DNA of 36,478 nucleotides. Source: Streptacidiphilus carbonis (lineage in GTDB: Bacteria > Actinomycetota > Actinomycetes > Streptomycetales > Streptomycetaceae). The stretch's first letter is position 1. Each line of letters starts with the position of its first letter. The DNA lies in contig NZ_BBPM01000023.1 in the NCBI RefSeq assembly GCF_000787775.1, positions 1 to 36,478 on the forward strand. The letters are read 5' to 3'. The notes beneath the pieces are model-generated. The model worked only from the letters and a program-made list of their open reading frames with translations. It was not told the DNA's origin and ran no database searches. A program made the position numbers and the translations under genes. This document shows, one piece after another, positions 10,625 to 18,518 of the stretch.

Positions 10625-12112
10625 ATGGCTATTCCACTGACCGCACCAGCAACAAGGGCCAACGTTCTGCCGACCGTCACCCGGCTCGGCGGCAACGCTC
10701 CCGAGCAGGCGCCCACAGCGCCCCGGTCCGTTCCCCGGCTCAGCACCCTGGGCCTGTTCACCGTCCTGCTCGGCGCCTTCCTGCCGATGCTGGACTTCTT
10801 CATCGTCAATGTCGCCCTGCCCACCATCGACAAGGACCTGGTCGCGGGACCGGCGACGCTGGAACTGTTCGTGGCCGGCTACGGCATCGCCTACGCCGTG
10901 CTGCTCGTCCTCGGCGGACGGCTCGGCGACCTCTTCGGCCGCCGCCGACTGTTCATCGCCGGTTCGCTCGCCTTCGGCCTGACCTCGCTGGCCTGCGGCC
11001 TGGCCCCGACCGCGCTGGCCCTGGTCGGCGCCCGGGTACTGCAGGGCGCGGCGGCGGCGCTGATGCTGCCGCAGGCGCTGGCCACCATCCAGTCCGCCAC
11101 CGAGGGCGAGCGCAAGGCCCGCGCCATGGGCGTGTACGGCGCGGTCGGCGGTATCTCGGTGGTCATCGGCCAGGTGCTGGGCGGGGTGCTGCTCTCGGCG
11201 AACCTCTTCGGCACCGGCTGGCGCTTCATCTTCCTGGTCAACGTCCCGGTCGCCCTGGCCGCCGCGGTGCTGGCGCTGCGCTCGGTCCCGGAGACCCGCT
11301 CGGCCAACCCGGCCAAGGTGGACCTGCCCGGCACCGGCCTGCTGGCCGCCACGCTGCTGGCGCTGCTGATCCCGCTGATGGAGGGCCGCGCGGTCGGCTG
11401 GGCCTGGTGGACCTGGACCCTGCTCGCCGCCGTCCCCTTCCTCGGCTACGCCTTCGTCCGCACCGAGCGCCGCTCGGAGCAGGCCGGGAACATCCCGCTG
11501 ATCCCGCTGTCGCTGCTGCGCATCAACGGCCTGCGCACCGGGCTGACCATGGCCGTCCCCTTCTTCACCGGTTTCGGCGGCTTCATGGTGGTGATGGCGG
11601 TGGCGCTGCAGCTCGGCCTGCACGAGGGCCCGATCGCCTCCGGCGTGGCCATGGTCCCGATGGCAGTCGGCTTCTTCGCCGCCTCGCTGGCCGGACCGCG
11701 GCTGCTGAGCCGCTACGGCAGCAAGGTGATCCGCACCGGCGCGGTCGTCCAGGGTCTCGGCCTGCTGGTGCTGGCCGTCACCGTCGCCGCCGACTGGTCC
11801 GGCCTCAGCCCGCTGGTGCTGCTGCCCGGGATGGTCATCGCCGGCACCGGACAGGGCCTGGTGATGCCCCCGCTGATCCGGCTGGTGCTCTCCGAGATCC
11901 CGGCCGAGCGCGCGGGCGTGGGCGGCGGCATCCTGGCCACCACCCAGCAGTCCAGCCTCGCCCTCGGCGTGGCCACCCTGGGCACCCTGTTCCTCACCCT
12001 GTCCCCCACCCACGGCATGCATGACGCGCTGACCCTGGTGCTGGCCCTCCAGTTCGTCCTCACCCTGGCCGTCATCGCCCTCTCCACCCGCCTACCCCGC
12101 CGCATCGGCTGA
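10625..12112 (+). CDS. MFS exporter, DHA2 (14-TM) family
   Basis: A 495-residue major facilitator transporter with about 14 hydrophobic segments, typical of proton-driven drug exporters (EmrB/QacA group). Motifs: FFIVNVALPTIDKDL in helix 1, GGRLGDLFGRRRLFIAG (motif A) between helices 2 and 3, GARVLQGAAAALMLP (motif B region), and GAVGGISVVIGQVLGGVL (motif C-like, antiporter). It starts at ATG 10625 with GGAAAG about 10 nt upstream; an in-frame GTG at 10619 is possible. It is divergent from an MmyB-type regulator that probably controls it. The substrate is unknown. Confidence 0.92.
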   Translation: MAIPLTAPATRANVLPTVTRLGGNAPEQAPTAPRSVPRLSTLGLFTVLLGAFLPMLDFFIVNVALPTIDKDLVAGPATLELFVAGYGIAYAVLLVLGGRLGDLFGRRRLFIAGSLAFGLTSLACGLAPTALALVGARVLQGAAAALMLPQALATIQSATEGERKARAMGVYGAVGGISVVIGQVLGGVLLSANLFGTGWRFIFLVNVPVALAAAVLALRSVPETRSANPAKVDLPGTGLLAATLLALLIPLMEGRAVGWAWWTWTLLAAVPFLGYAFVRTERRSEQAGNIPLIPLSLLRINGLRTGLTMAVPFFTGFGGFMVVMAVALQLGLHEGPIASGVAMVPMAVGFFAASLAGPRLLSRYGSKVIRTGAVVQGLGLLVLAVTVAADWSGLSPLVLLPGMVIAGTGQGLVMPPLIRLVLSEIPAERAGVGGGILATTQQSSLALGVATLGTLFLTLSPTHGMHDALTLVLALQFVLTLAVIALSTRLPRRIG

Positions 12113-12137
12113 CGCCGCGCGGTCCGTAGCCAAGGCC

Positions 12138-12162
12138 CCCCCACCGGTACGCCCGGTGGGGG
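12138..12162. terminator. Terminator after the first MFS gene
   Basis: Perfect 10-bp stem CCCCCACCGG (12138-12147) / CCGGTGGGGG (12153-12162) with a 5-nt loop, 25 nt after the MFS stop codon. Confidence 0.85.
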
Positions 12163-12242
12163 CCTGCTGCCTAGGGGCCAGTACGCGGGTCGGGCGGGAA
12201 AGCCCTGGCCGGGTGTCGGTGGCGGGTGGAAGGATCACGGGT

Positions 12243-12848
12243 ATGGCGACGACCGAGAGCAGGCATCCGGCGCGGGCGCGCAGCCGGGAGGAGTTGGCTG
12301 CGGTGATGGCCGAGGGCGGGCGGCCGAAGTGGCTGATGTTCTGGGGGCACCAGGACCGGAGGAGGGGGCACCCCCGTCCGGAGGACGGGGGTGGTTCCGT
12401 CGGGGCCGGGGCCCTCAGTCAGTGGTGGCCGTCGGTGTTCGTGGTGGACGGGGTGGAGTACGCCTCGGCGGAGCACTGGATGATGGCGGGCAAGGCGCGG
12501 CTCTTCGGTGACGAGGAGTCGGTGTCCGGGATCCTCGCGGCCCGGACGCCGGCCGAGGCGAAGAAGCGCGGACGGCTGGTGCGCGGCTTCGACGAGGCGG
12601 CGTGGTCGGCTGCGCGGTTCGGTCTGGTGGTGGACGGCAACGTCGCCAAGTTCGGGCAGGATCCGGTGCTGCGCGCCTACCTGTCCGGGACCGGGAGCCG
12701 GGTGCTGGTGGAGGCCAGCCCGGTGGACCGGGTCTGGGGGATCGGACTCGCCGCCGACGACGAGCGGTCCGCCGACCCGCTGCGCTGGCGCGGGCTGAAC
12801 CTGCTGGGCTTCGCGCTGATGGAGGCCCGGGAGCGGCTGGCACGGTGA
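12243..12848 (+). CDS. NADAR family protein (YbiA-like)
   Basis: A 201-residue protein of the NADAR/YbiA family (N-glycosidases acting on NAD- and ADP-ribose-related or riboflavin-pathway intermediates). Visible family motifs: LMFWGH near residue 35, LSQWWPSVFVVDGVEYASAE then HWMMAGKARLFGD in the middle, FGLVVDGNVAKFGQ, and near the end VWGIGLAADD, WRGLNLLGFALMEARERL. GGAAGGA lies about 10 nt before the ATG at 12243. Between FWGHQ and SQWWP the protein carries about ten extra residues (GHPRPEDGGG) encoded by a DNA palindrome; see the repeat entry. The fold should tolerate it because it falls in a loop ahead of the SQWWP strand. Substrate unproven. Confidence 0.88.
   Translation: MATTESRHPARARSREELAAVMAEGGRPKWLMFWGHQDRRRGHPRPEDGGGSVGAGALSQWWPSVFVVDGVEYASAEHWMMAGKARLFGDEESVSGILAARTPAEAKKRGRLVRGFDEAAWSAARFGLVVDGNVAKFGQDPVLRAYLSGTGSRVLVEASPVDRVWGIGLAADDERSADPLRWRGLNLLGFALMEARERLAR
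12369..12393. repeat. 25-bp palindrome inside the NADAR gene
   Basis: CACCCCCGTCC (12369-12379), loop GGA, GGACGGGGGTG (12383-12393): a perfect 11-bp inverted repeat in coding sequence. It keeps the frame and adds residues absent from the usual family spacing. This looks like insertion of a small palindromic repeat. The 11-mer GGACGGGGGTG also occurs at 5085-5095. Confidence 0.7.
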
Positions 12849-12870
12849 TCCGCCGGGTGCACCCGGCGGA
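12849..12870. terminator. Bidirectional terminator, NADAR / DUF4097
   Basis: A perfect 22-bp palindrome, TCCGCCGGGTG / CACCCGGCGGA, directly after the NADAR stop codon and 9 nt from the stop of the convergent DUF4097 gene. Confidence 0.8.
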
Positions 12871-12879
12871 ATGCCGGCG

Positions 12880-13692
12880 TCATGACCCGTAGGAGATGTC
12901 CACCGGACCGGAGTTGCTGGTGGCCCTGACCGTGGCGCTGCTGCCCGGGTCGTCCAGGCCGTCGTCCACCGAGGCCGGACCGCTGCGGGAGGTCGCTGTC
13001 GCCTGGTAACGGGTGTGCTTGGGCAGCAGGACGTCGACCGGGCCAGAACTCGACCCGGCGCTGACCGACTGCGGCGCGACGGCGAAGTTCAGCGACAGCG
13101 GCCCCGAGGCGCTGCGGGCGGTCACGGTCGCCGACCGCAGTCCGTCGCCCTCGATCGGGCCCGAATCCGACCGCAGCCACAGCGGTCCGCTGACGGCGTG
13201 GAGGTTCAGCGGGCCGGAGTGCGAGCGCAGACTCACCGCGCCGGAGACACCGTCGACCATGACGGCACCGGAGTCCGACTCCGCGTCGACCGCGGTGCCC
13301 GCCGGGACCTGCAGCCGCACGTCCGTCTGGCAGTTGAGCGAGCCCAGGAACGGGCCCCCGCCGCAGGACACCGACAACACCAGGGTGTCCTTGTCCCAGG
13401 AGTAGTCCACCTTCGGCTTGGCGGTGACCCAGCCGATGTCCTGAGCAACCGTCACTTTGCCGCCGGTGCTGCCACCGTGGACCTCGACCGTGCCGCCGGC
13501 GGAGTTGATCCGCACCCGCGAGATCGGATGGCTGCTGGTCCAGCCGGACGTGGCGTCCCGCCGGGCCAGCTTTCCGACCAGCACCAGCCCGGTGGTGCAG
13601 GCCACCACCAGCGCGGTGATCAGCGCGACGATCCACCACAGTCTCTGCTTCAGCGAGTCCGGCCCGTTGAAGGTGATCACGCCTCGGTTCAT
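12880..13692 (-). CDS. Membrane-anchored DUF4097 beta-repeat protein
   Basis: A 270-residue protein with one membrane helix near residues 18-42 and a repetitive outer part. From about residue 135 to the end the motif S-x-SGP-hydrophobic recurs eight or nine times (SDSGAV, SHSGPL, AVSGPL, SDSGPI, SASGPL, SSSGPV, SRSGPA, SNSGPV). Spacing is mostly 8-25 residues, typical of the DUF4097 beta-solenoid. It starts 22 nt after the response regulator stop codon with GGGGGCACC ahead of the ATG, so it is the last gene of the kinase-regulator operon. DUF4097-type domains occur in LiaF/YvlB proteins of envelope-stress systems; a sensing or feedback role here is inference. Confidence 0.85.
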   Translation of the reverse strand: MNRGVITFNGPDSLKQRLWWIVALITALVVACTTGLVLVGKLARRDATSGWTSSHPISRVRINSAGGTVEVHGGSTGGKVTVAQDIGWVTAKPKVDYSWDKDTLVLSVSCGGGPFLGSLNCQTDVRLQVPAGTAVDAESDSGAVMVDGVSGAVSLRSHSGPLNLHAVSGPLWLRSDSGPIEGDGLRSATVTARSASGPLSLNFAVAPQSVSAGSSSGPVDVLLPKHTRYQATATSRSGPASVDDGLDDPGSSATVRATSNSGPVDISYGS

Positions 13693-13714
13693 GGTGCCCC
13701 CTGCTGCTCGTCGG

Positions 13715-14362
13715 TCATGGCCGCTGGTCCAGGAAGCGCAGCACCGCCATCACCCTTCGGTGCTCCCCGTCGGTCGGGGAGAGCGCCAGCTTCATGAAGA
13801 TGTTGTTGATGTGCTTCGCCACCGCACTCTCGCTGACCACCAGGGTCTGCGCGATGGCCGCGTTCGACCTGCCCTCCGCCATCAGCGACAGCACCTCGCG
13901 CTCGCGCGGGGTCAGCGAGTCCAGCGGACCGCTCTGCCGGCGCAGCAGCAGCTGCGAGACCACCTCGGGGTCCAGCGCGGTACCGCCGGCGGCGACCCGC
14001 TCCAGGGCGTCCAGGAAGTCGTCCACATTGGCCACCCGCTCCTTCAGCAGGTAGCCGACGCCGCGGGTGTCCCCGACCAGCAGGTCGGCGGCGTAGCGCT
14101 CCTCCACGTACTGGGAGAGCAGCAGGACCGCCACCGACGGCCATTGCTGACGGATCATCAGGGCCGCCCGCACACCCTCGTCGGTGAAGCCCGGCGGCAT
14201 CCGGACGTCGGTCACCACCACATCGGGGCTGTGCTCCGCCACCGCCGCCAGCAGCGCCTCGGCCTCCCCGACGGCGGCCACGACCTCGTAGCCGACCGCC
14301 TCCAGTACCTTGACCAGTCCGACCCGCAGCAGGACCGAGTCCTCGGCGATCACAGCACGCAC
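13715..14362 (-). CDS. LuxR (NarL)-family response regulator
   Basis: A 215-residue two-component regulator. The receiver domain (1-120) has the acidic pair at Glu7-Asp8, phosphoacceptor Asp52 (VVVTDVRMPP) and Lys near 107 (YLLKERV). The LuxR-type DNA-binding domain (about 148-205) has LTPREREVLSLMAEGRSNAA and SESAVAKHINNIFMKL. The start GTG 14362 lies 13 nt inside the kinase gene, preceded by GGAG 7 nt upstream, so translation is coupled to the kinase. The kinase directly upstream is the evident partner. Targets are unknown; the operon itself is a candidate. Confidence 0.95.
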   Translation of the reverse strand: MRAVIAEDSVLLRVGLVKVLEAVGYEVVAAVGEAEALLAAVAEHSPDVVVTDVRMPPGFTDEGVRAALMIRQQWPSVAVLLLSQYVEERYAADLLVGDTRGVGYLLKERVANVDDFLDALERVAAGGTALDPEVVSQLLLRRQSGPLDSLTPREREVLSLMAEGRSNAAIAQTLVVSESAVAKHINNIFMKLALSPTDGEHRRVMAVLRFLDQRP

Positions 14363-15642
14363 GGCAACTCCACGGTGAGAGTGGTGGGGCCCCCGGAGGG
14401 GCTGCTGACGGCGAGGGTCCCGTCCACCGAGGCGGCGCGCTGCCGCAGCCCGGAGAGCCCGGTCCCCCTCGCCGGGTCCGCACCGCCGATCCCGTCGTCG
14501 AAGACGGTGATCACGATGCGCGGGCCACTCTGCCGCACCGACACCTCGGACCGCGAGGCGCGGGCGTGCTTGGCGATGTTCGCCAGCGCCTCGGAGACCA
14601 CGAAGTAGGCCACCGCCTCCACCGCGGGGGCGGCCCGCTGCTGCAACTCCACGGTCAGCCGCACCGGAAGCGGGGCACGGGCGGTGATGCCGGACAGCGC
14701 GGCGTCCAGGCCGCGGTCCTCCAGCACCACCGGGTGCAGCCCGCGGACCAGGTCCCGGAGCTCGGCGATGGCGGCCTGCGCCTCGCGGTGCGCCTCCTCG
14801 ATCACCTCCATGGCCCGCGGCGCCTGCTCGTCGACCGGGAGTCCCCTGAGCATCCGCCGGGCCAGGCCCAGGTTCATCGCCATGGACACGAGCCGCTGCT
14901 GGGCGCCGTCGTGCAGGTCGCGTTCGATCCTGCGCCGCTCGGCGTCGGCCGCGTCGACGACCTCGCTGCGGCTCTCCGCCAGCGACTCGACCCGGCGCTG
15001 CAGCTCCCTGGCCCGGTTGGGACCGAGCAGCGCGGCCGCCGCCCTGGTGTCCAACTGGCGCACCAGCAGCGCCGCCCAGGGCAGGGTCCAGAGCAGCAGC
15101 ACCCCGAGCACGGTCATCCACAGCAGGCTCCGGCCGCCCTCGTTGACGACCAGGCTGCCTGTCGGCGCCAGCACCGTCCAGGCGTAGACGGTGGACAGCA
15201 CCAGGCCGACGGTCCAGCCCGCCAGCACCAGCACCGCGAACGCGGCCACCAGCGGGCCGGCCAGCAGGTGGTAGGCCAGCTGCCGCCAGGTGCTCTCGGC
15301 CCGGAGCACCCGCAGCCGCTGCCGGCCGCGCAACGGCTGGTCGGGTCCGGGGATCTCCGGGATGTCCAGGCCCAGCAGGGCCCGGAACCGGCTCCGCTGC
15401 AGCCGGGTGAGCAGGGGCAGCAGGCCCAGCAGGACCCCCAGGACCAGTACGGCCCCGATGAGCAGCAGCTTGGGCATCAGCACGGCCGCCCACACCGTCG
15501 GCACCGCCAACGGCACCCCGGCGGCGATGAAGCCGGTCTCCTGCCAGCCCCAGAGCAGCACCGGGCCGCCCAGCACCCGCAGCACGGTCCGCCAGGCGGG
15601 CAGCGGAATCATCCGGGCCGGGCCGGGGGTTGTCGTTGCCAT
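14350..15642 (-). CDS. Sensor histidine kinase (HisKA_3 type)
   Basis: A 430-residue membrane kinase. The N-terminal 195 residues carry about four hydrophobic segments (near 40-60, 60-80, 125-160 and 172-195). The HisKA_3 dimerisation domain has the phosphoacceptor His244 in ERRRIERDLHDGAQQRLV. The ATPase domain has an N-box (SEALANIAKHA), FDDGIGG and GTGLSGLRQRA, and ends near LTVELP. There is no separate extracellular sensor domain, so it may sense within the membrane or through a partner. The ATG at 15642 has only a weak ribosome site. First gene of a three-gene leftward operon. Confidence 0.93.
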   Translation of the reverse strand: MATTTPGPARMIPLPAWRTVLRVLGGPVLLWGWQETGFIAAGVPLAVPTVWAAVLMPKLLLIGAVLVLGVLLGLLPLLTRLQRSRFRALLGLDIPEIPGPDQPLRGRQRLRVLRAESTWRQLAYHLLAGPLVAAFAVLVLAGWTVGLVLSTVYAWTVLAPTGSLVVNEGGRSLLWMTVLGVLLLWTLPWAALLVRQLDTRAAAALLGPNRARELQRRVESLAESRSEVVDAADAERRRIERDLHDGAQQRLVSMAMNLGLARRMLRGLPVDEQAPRAMEVIEEAHREAQAAIAELRDLVRGLHPVVLEDRGLDAALSGITARAPLPVRLTVELQQRAAPAVEAVAYFVVSEALANIAKHARASRSEVSVRQSGPRIVITVFDDGIGGADPARGTGLSGLRQRAASVDGTLAVSSPSGGPTTLTVELPCVL

Positions 15643-15682
15643 GGGTCAGAGCCTAGAAGAGCCGATCAGCGCGCCACCATGA

Positions 15683-15777
15683 ACCCTGAGTCCGGGTCAG
15701 GGTGTACCTGGCACCACCCCCAGTTGGGATCCGCACGCCACTGACTCGGAACGGCCGCACGGGGAGTCTTGTCAGTG
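15683..15777. promoter_or_regulatory. Two inverted repeats in a divergent promoter region
   Basis: ACCCTGA-N7-TCAGGGT (15683-15703) lies 41-61 nt upstream of the kinase start. CACTGAC-N25-GTCAGTG (15739-15777) lies on the side of the rightward gene at 15842. The first has the size of a dimeric regulator site and could serve the LuxR-type regulator; unproven. Confidence 0.45.
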
Positions 15778-15841
15778 TGACCGCGACCCACCTGCCGCAC
15801 CGGCGGCTTCCAGGCGGCTCACAGTTTGGGGAGGGACCCTG

Positions 15842-16270
15842 ATGACCATGCCGCAGCACTGTCCGACGCTGGACCTCGACCTCGACGACATGCCCCTGCT
15901 CGACGCCCCGTGGTCGGTGCGGTTCGGCCTGGGGACGAAGGGCCGGACCGCGCTCGAGGTCTACAACGCGGGCCTGCTGCTGGACATCCTGGTCGCCCGG
16001 CCGCTGGCCGCGGACCTGCTCAGGGGCGCCCGCCGGGCCTCGCCCAACGGGCGGCCCTCGGTGCTCGCCTGGGGGCATCTGCCACCCGACGGAGTGCCAC
16101 CGGCGGTGGTCTGCTCGCAGCGGAACCACACCCGGAAGCCCGCCGAGGCGATCCCCGCCGCCGGAGCCTTCTGGCTGGCCACCCTGGAGGGCTGCTTCGA
16201 CCGGGTCACGGTGACCCGCCGCGACGGTGCCAGCGAGCGGCTGCGGGTCCGCGCGGGGTGGTCGCGGTGA
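15842..16270 (+). CDS. Unrecognised protein, 142 residues
   Basis: I do not recognise the family. The product is soluble: an acidic start (LDLDLDDMPLLD), then a mixed helix/strand body with PWSVRFGLGTKGRTALEVYN and VLAWGHLPPDG, a basic stretch (SQRNHTRKP) and a strand-rich end (FDRVTVTRRDG). It has a very strong ribosome site (GGGGAGGGA, about 6 nt before the ATG). The stop overlaps the next gene's start (GTGA), indicating coupled translation. Codon use is like that of the neighbouring genes. It could be a cytoplasmic partner of the membrane protein that follows; that is a guess from the coupling alone. Confidence 0.75.
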   Translation: MTMPQHCPTLDLDLDDMPLLDAPWSVRFGLGTKGRTALEVYNAGLLLDILVARPLAADLLRGARRASPNGRPSVLAWGHLPPDGVPPAVVCSQRNHTRKPAEAIPAAGAFWLATLEGCFDRVTVTRRDGASERLRVRAGWSR

Positions 16271-16704
16271 GCATCGCCCTCGGCACCGGGACGGGGACCG
16301 CGGCACCTACGCTCGCCCGCCCCGCGCTCACCCGGCCGACGCTCGCGCAGCCCGCGCTGCCCCGCCCCGACCTGGTCGGCCGCGCGCTGGTGTGGCTGGG
16401 CCTGGTGCTCGTGCCCTGGCTCGGCGTGCTGGCCGCCTCCGGCGCGTGGAACTGGGTCGGTCTGGATTCGTTGGAGGCGGCCGGTCTGGTCGTCACCGGC
16501 CTGCTGCTGCGCCGGGCCGACCCGCGGCACTGCCTCACCGCCGCGGGCACCGCGATGCTGCTGCTCACCGACGCCTGGTTCGACGTGACCACCGCTGCCC
16601 CGGGCCAGGCGCTGGCACTCGCCGTCGCCATGGCGGTGCTGGCCGAGCTGCCGCTGGCCTACCTCTGCGCGCGACTGGCGCTGCGCTCACTGCCCAGGGC
16701 CTGA
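16267..16704 (+). CDS. Unrecognised small membrane protein
   Basis: A 145-residue protein from GTG 16267, overlapping the previous stop by four bases. The first 35 residues are a low-complexity stretch of near repeats (LARPAL, LTRPTL, LAQPAL, LPRPDL), a five- to seven-residue period. About four membrane helices follow: near 40-58, 65-80, 92-108 and 115-140. A DAWFDVTTA segment lies between helices 3 and 4. I do not recognise a family. It is the last gene of a two-gene unit and is followed by a strong terminator. Confidence 0.7.
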   Translation: MSIALGTGTGTAAPTLARPALTRPTLAQPALPRPDLVGRALVWLGLVLVPWLGVLAASGAWNWVGLDSLEAAGLVVTGLLLRRADPRHCLTAAGTAMLLLTDAWFDVTTAAPGQALALAVAMAVLAELPLAYLCARLALRSLPRA

Positions 16705-16733
16705 CGATCCTGACGACGGGCCTCAGCACGGCG

Positions 16734-16774
16734 AACCGCCCCCGTACCGGAGTCGATCCGGAACGGGGGCGGTT
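16734..16774. terminator. Strong bidirectional terminator
   Basis: An 18-bp stem with one mismatch, AACCGCCCCCGTACCGGA (16734-16751) / TCCGGAACGGGGGCGGTT (16757-16774), with loop GTCGA. It lies between the membrane-protein gene and the convergent glyS. Confidence 0.9.
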
Positions 16775-16805
16775 CGTTGTCAGCCGTCGTTCAGCTGTGC
16801 GGCTG

Positions 16806-18194
16806 TCAGCAGCCGAGCAGCTTGCCGGCCAGGAAGCCCTCGACCTGGTCCAGCGAGATCCGCTGCTGCTCCATGGTGTCGCGCTCGCGGACGGTCACCG
16901 CGTTGTCGTCCAGGCTGTCGAAGTCGACGGTGATGCAGAACGGCGTGCCGATCTCGTCCTGGCGGCGGTAGCGGCGGCCGATCGCACCGGCGTCGTCGAA
17001 CTCGACGTTCCAGTGCTTGCGCAGGTCCGCGGCCAGACCGCGGGCCTTCGGCGAGAGCGCGGCGTTGCGCGACAGCGGCAGCACGGCGACCTTGACCGGC
17101 GCGAGCCTCGGGTCGAGGCGCATCACCACGCGCTTCTCCATGACGCCCTTGGCGTTGGGGGCCTCGTCCTCGCGGTAGGCGTCCAGCATGAACGCCAGCA
17201 TCGCCCGGTTGACACCGGCCGCGGGCTCGATGACATAGGGGAACCAGCGCTCGTTGGACTCCTGGTCGAAGTACTTGAGGTCCTGGCCGGAGTGCTCGCT
17301 GTGCTGGGTCAGGTCGTAGTCGGTGCGGTTGGCGATGCCTTCCAGCTCGCCGAACTCGTTGCCGCCGAAGTTGAAGCGGTACTCGATGTCGACCGTGCGC
17401 TTGGCGTAGTGGGAGAGCTTCTCCTTGGCGTGCTCGTAGAAGCGCAGGTTCTCCTCACGGATGCCGAGGTCGGTGTACCAGTTCCAGCGCTCCTGCAGCC
17501 AGTACTCGTGCCACTTCTCGTCCTCGCCCGGCTTGACGAAGAACTCCATCTCCATCTGCTCGAACTCGCGGGTGCGGAAGATGAAGTTGCCGGGGGTGAT
17601 CTCGTTGCGGAAGCTCTTGCCGGTCTGGGCGATGCCGAACGGGGGCTTCTTGCGCGAGGTCTGCTGCACGGCGGCGAAGTTGATGAAGATGCCCTGCGCG
17701 GTCTCCGGGCGCAGGTACGCCAGGCCGGCCGGGTCGTCCGCGTTGAACGCGCCCAGGTGCGTCTGCAGCATGCCGGACATCGGCTTGGGCGTGGTGAAGC
17801 CGCCCTTGTTGCCGCAGTTGGGGCAGTTGACGTCGGCGAGGCCGTTGGCCGGGACGTGGCCGTGCTTGGCCTCGTAGGCCTCCTCCAGGTGGTCGGCGCG
17901 GTAGCGCTTGTGACAGGAGGTGCACTCGGTCAGCGGGTCGCTGAAGGTCGCGACATGGCCGCTGGCCTCCCAGACCTCGCGGGCGAGGATGACGGACGAG
18001 TCGAGGCCGACAACGTCCTCACGGCTGGTGACCATGTTGCGCCACCACTGCCGCTTGATGTTCTCCTTCAGCTCGACACCCAGCGGCCCGTAGTCCCAGG
18101 CGGCCTTCTGGCCGCCGTAGATCTCGCTGCAGGGATAGACGAAGCCACGGCGCTTGCTCAGGCTGACGATGGTGTCGATCTTGTCGGCGGCCAC
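16806..18194 (-). CDS. glyS: Glycyl-tRNA synthetase (class II, alpha2 type)
   Basis: A 462-residue enzyme charging tRNA-Gly, of the single-chain homodimeric type used by actinobacteria. Class II motifs are visible: [16 protein letters not shown] (motif 1 region), [20 protein letters not shown] (motif 2), and [15 protein letters not shown] (motif 3). A zinc-ribbon-like insertion has CTSCHKRY and [10 protein letters not shown]. The anticodon-binding domain starts near [14 protein letters not shown]. The start GTG 18194 is preceded by GAAGAGAG about 6 nt upstream and gives the usual N-terminus ([17 protein letters not shown]). An in-frame ATG at 18239 would add 15 residues but lacks a site. No T-box structure is evident in the leader. 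Confidence 0.96.
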   Translation of the reverse strand: MAADKIDTIVSLSKRRGFVYPCSEIYGGQKAAWDYGPLGVELKENIKRQWWRNMVTSREDVVGLDSSVILAREVWEASGHVATFSDPLTECTSCHKRYRADHLEEAYEAKHGHVPANGLADVNCPNCGNKGGFTTPKPMSGMLQTHLGAFNADDPAGLAYLRPETAQGIFINFAAVQQTSRKKPPFGIAQTGKSFRNEITPGNFIFRTREFEQMEMEFFVKPGEDEKWHEYWLQERWNWYTDLGIREENLRFYEHAKEKLSHYAKRTVDIEYRFNFGGNEFGELEGIANRTDYDLTQHSEHSGQDLKYFDQESNERWFPYVIEPAAGVNRAMLAFMLDAYREDEAPNAKGVMEKRVVMRLDPRLAPVKVAVLPLSRNAALSPKARGLAADLRKHWNVEFDDAGAIGRRYRRQDEIGTPFCITVDFDSLDDNAVTVRERDTMEQQRISLDQVEGFLAGKLLGC

Positions 18195-18385
18195 AGTGCT
18201 CTCTTCAGTACGACGAATGCGGTCAGTGATGGATTTCATTGCACGCGGGGCGCGTCACGGCCATGGGAACGGGACCGGAGGACGCGACCGAATACCTCAG
18301 GTTACCGGTGCCGACGGCGGGGGTTTCACATCCATTGCGGCGACCGGGCTCTGACCGGGTTCCAGAACGGATTCAGCGGCAGAAT

Positions 18386-18423
18386 TTGACAATGGTTTCC
18401 ATTATAGGTGAACATAGTTTTCA
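18386..18423 (+). promoter_or_regulatory. zur promoter with two tandem Zur-box-like sites
   Basis: TTGACA (18386-18391) is a perfect -35; GAACAT at 18410-18415 is the best -10 at 18-nt spacing. TGACAATGGTTTCCA (18387-18401) and TGAACATAGTTTTCA (18409-18423) each match the actinobacterial Zur-box pattern TGAAAATGATTTTCA at 12 of 15 positions, centred 22 bp apart, and cover the -35 and -10. Zinc-bound Zur would block this promoter. The consensus is from memory of streptomycete Zur sites. Confidence 0.7.
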
Positions 18424-18518
18424 TGAGGAGCCGGCGCGTGCACGCGCCGCGGAGCCGCCGGCGGCTGGCACAATGGCGGGGCCACCCTTGTTCGAAAGCC
18501 CGCCCCTGAGGAGCCCCG
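18424..18518 (+). other. zur leader with a perfect 18-bp palindrome
   Basis: CGGCGCGTG/CACGCGCCG at 18432-18449 is followed by a second palindrome GCCGCCGGCGGC. These would fold as stem-loops in the zur leader RNA. A 28-codon frame from ATG 18423 ends at 18509, but it is Arg-rich and probably not a gene. The zur ribosome site GAGGAG is at 18508-18513. Confidence 0.45.

Noticed and set aside
12156-12242. Longer NADAR start
   Set aside because: The extra N-terminus overlaps the MFS terminator and is low in family resemblance; ATG 12243 has GGAAGGA upstream.
18195-18239. Longer glyS start at ATG 18239
   Set aside because: It adds 15 residues not expected in the family and has no ribosome site, whereas GTG 18194 has one.
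18195-18385. T-box leader for glyS
   Set aside because: No T-box consensus or specifier-loop arrangement could be found on the glyS strand.
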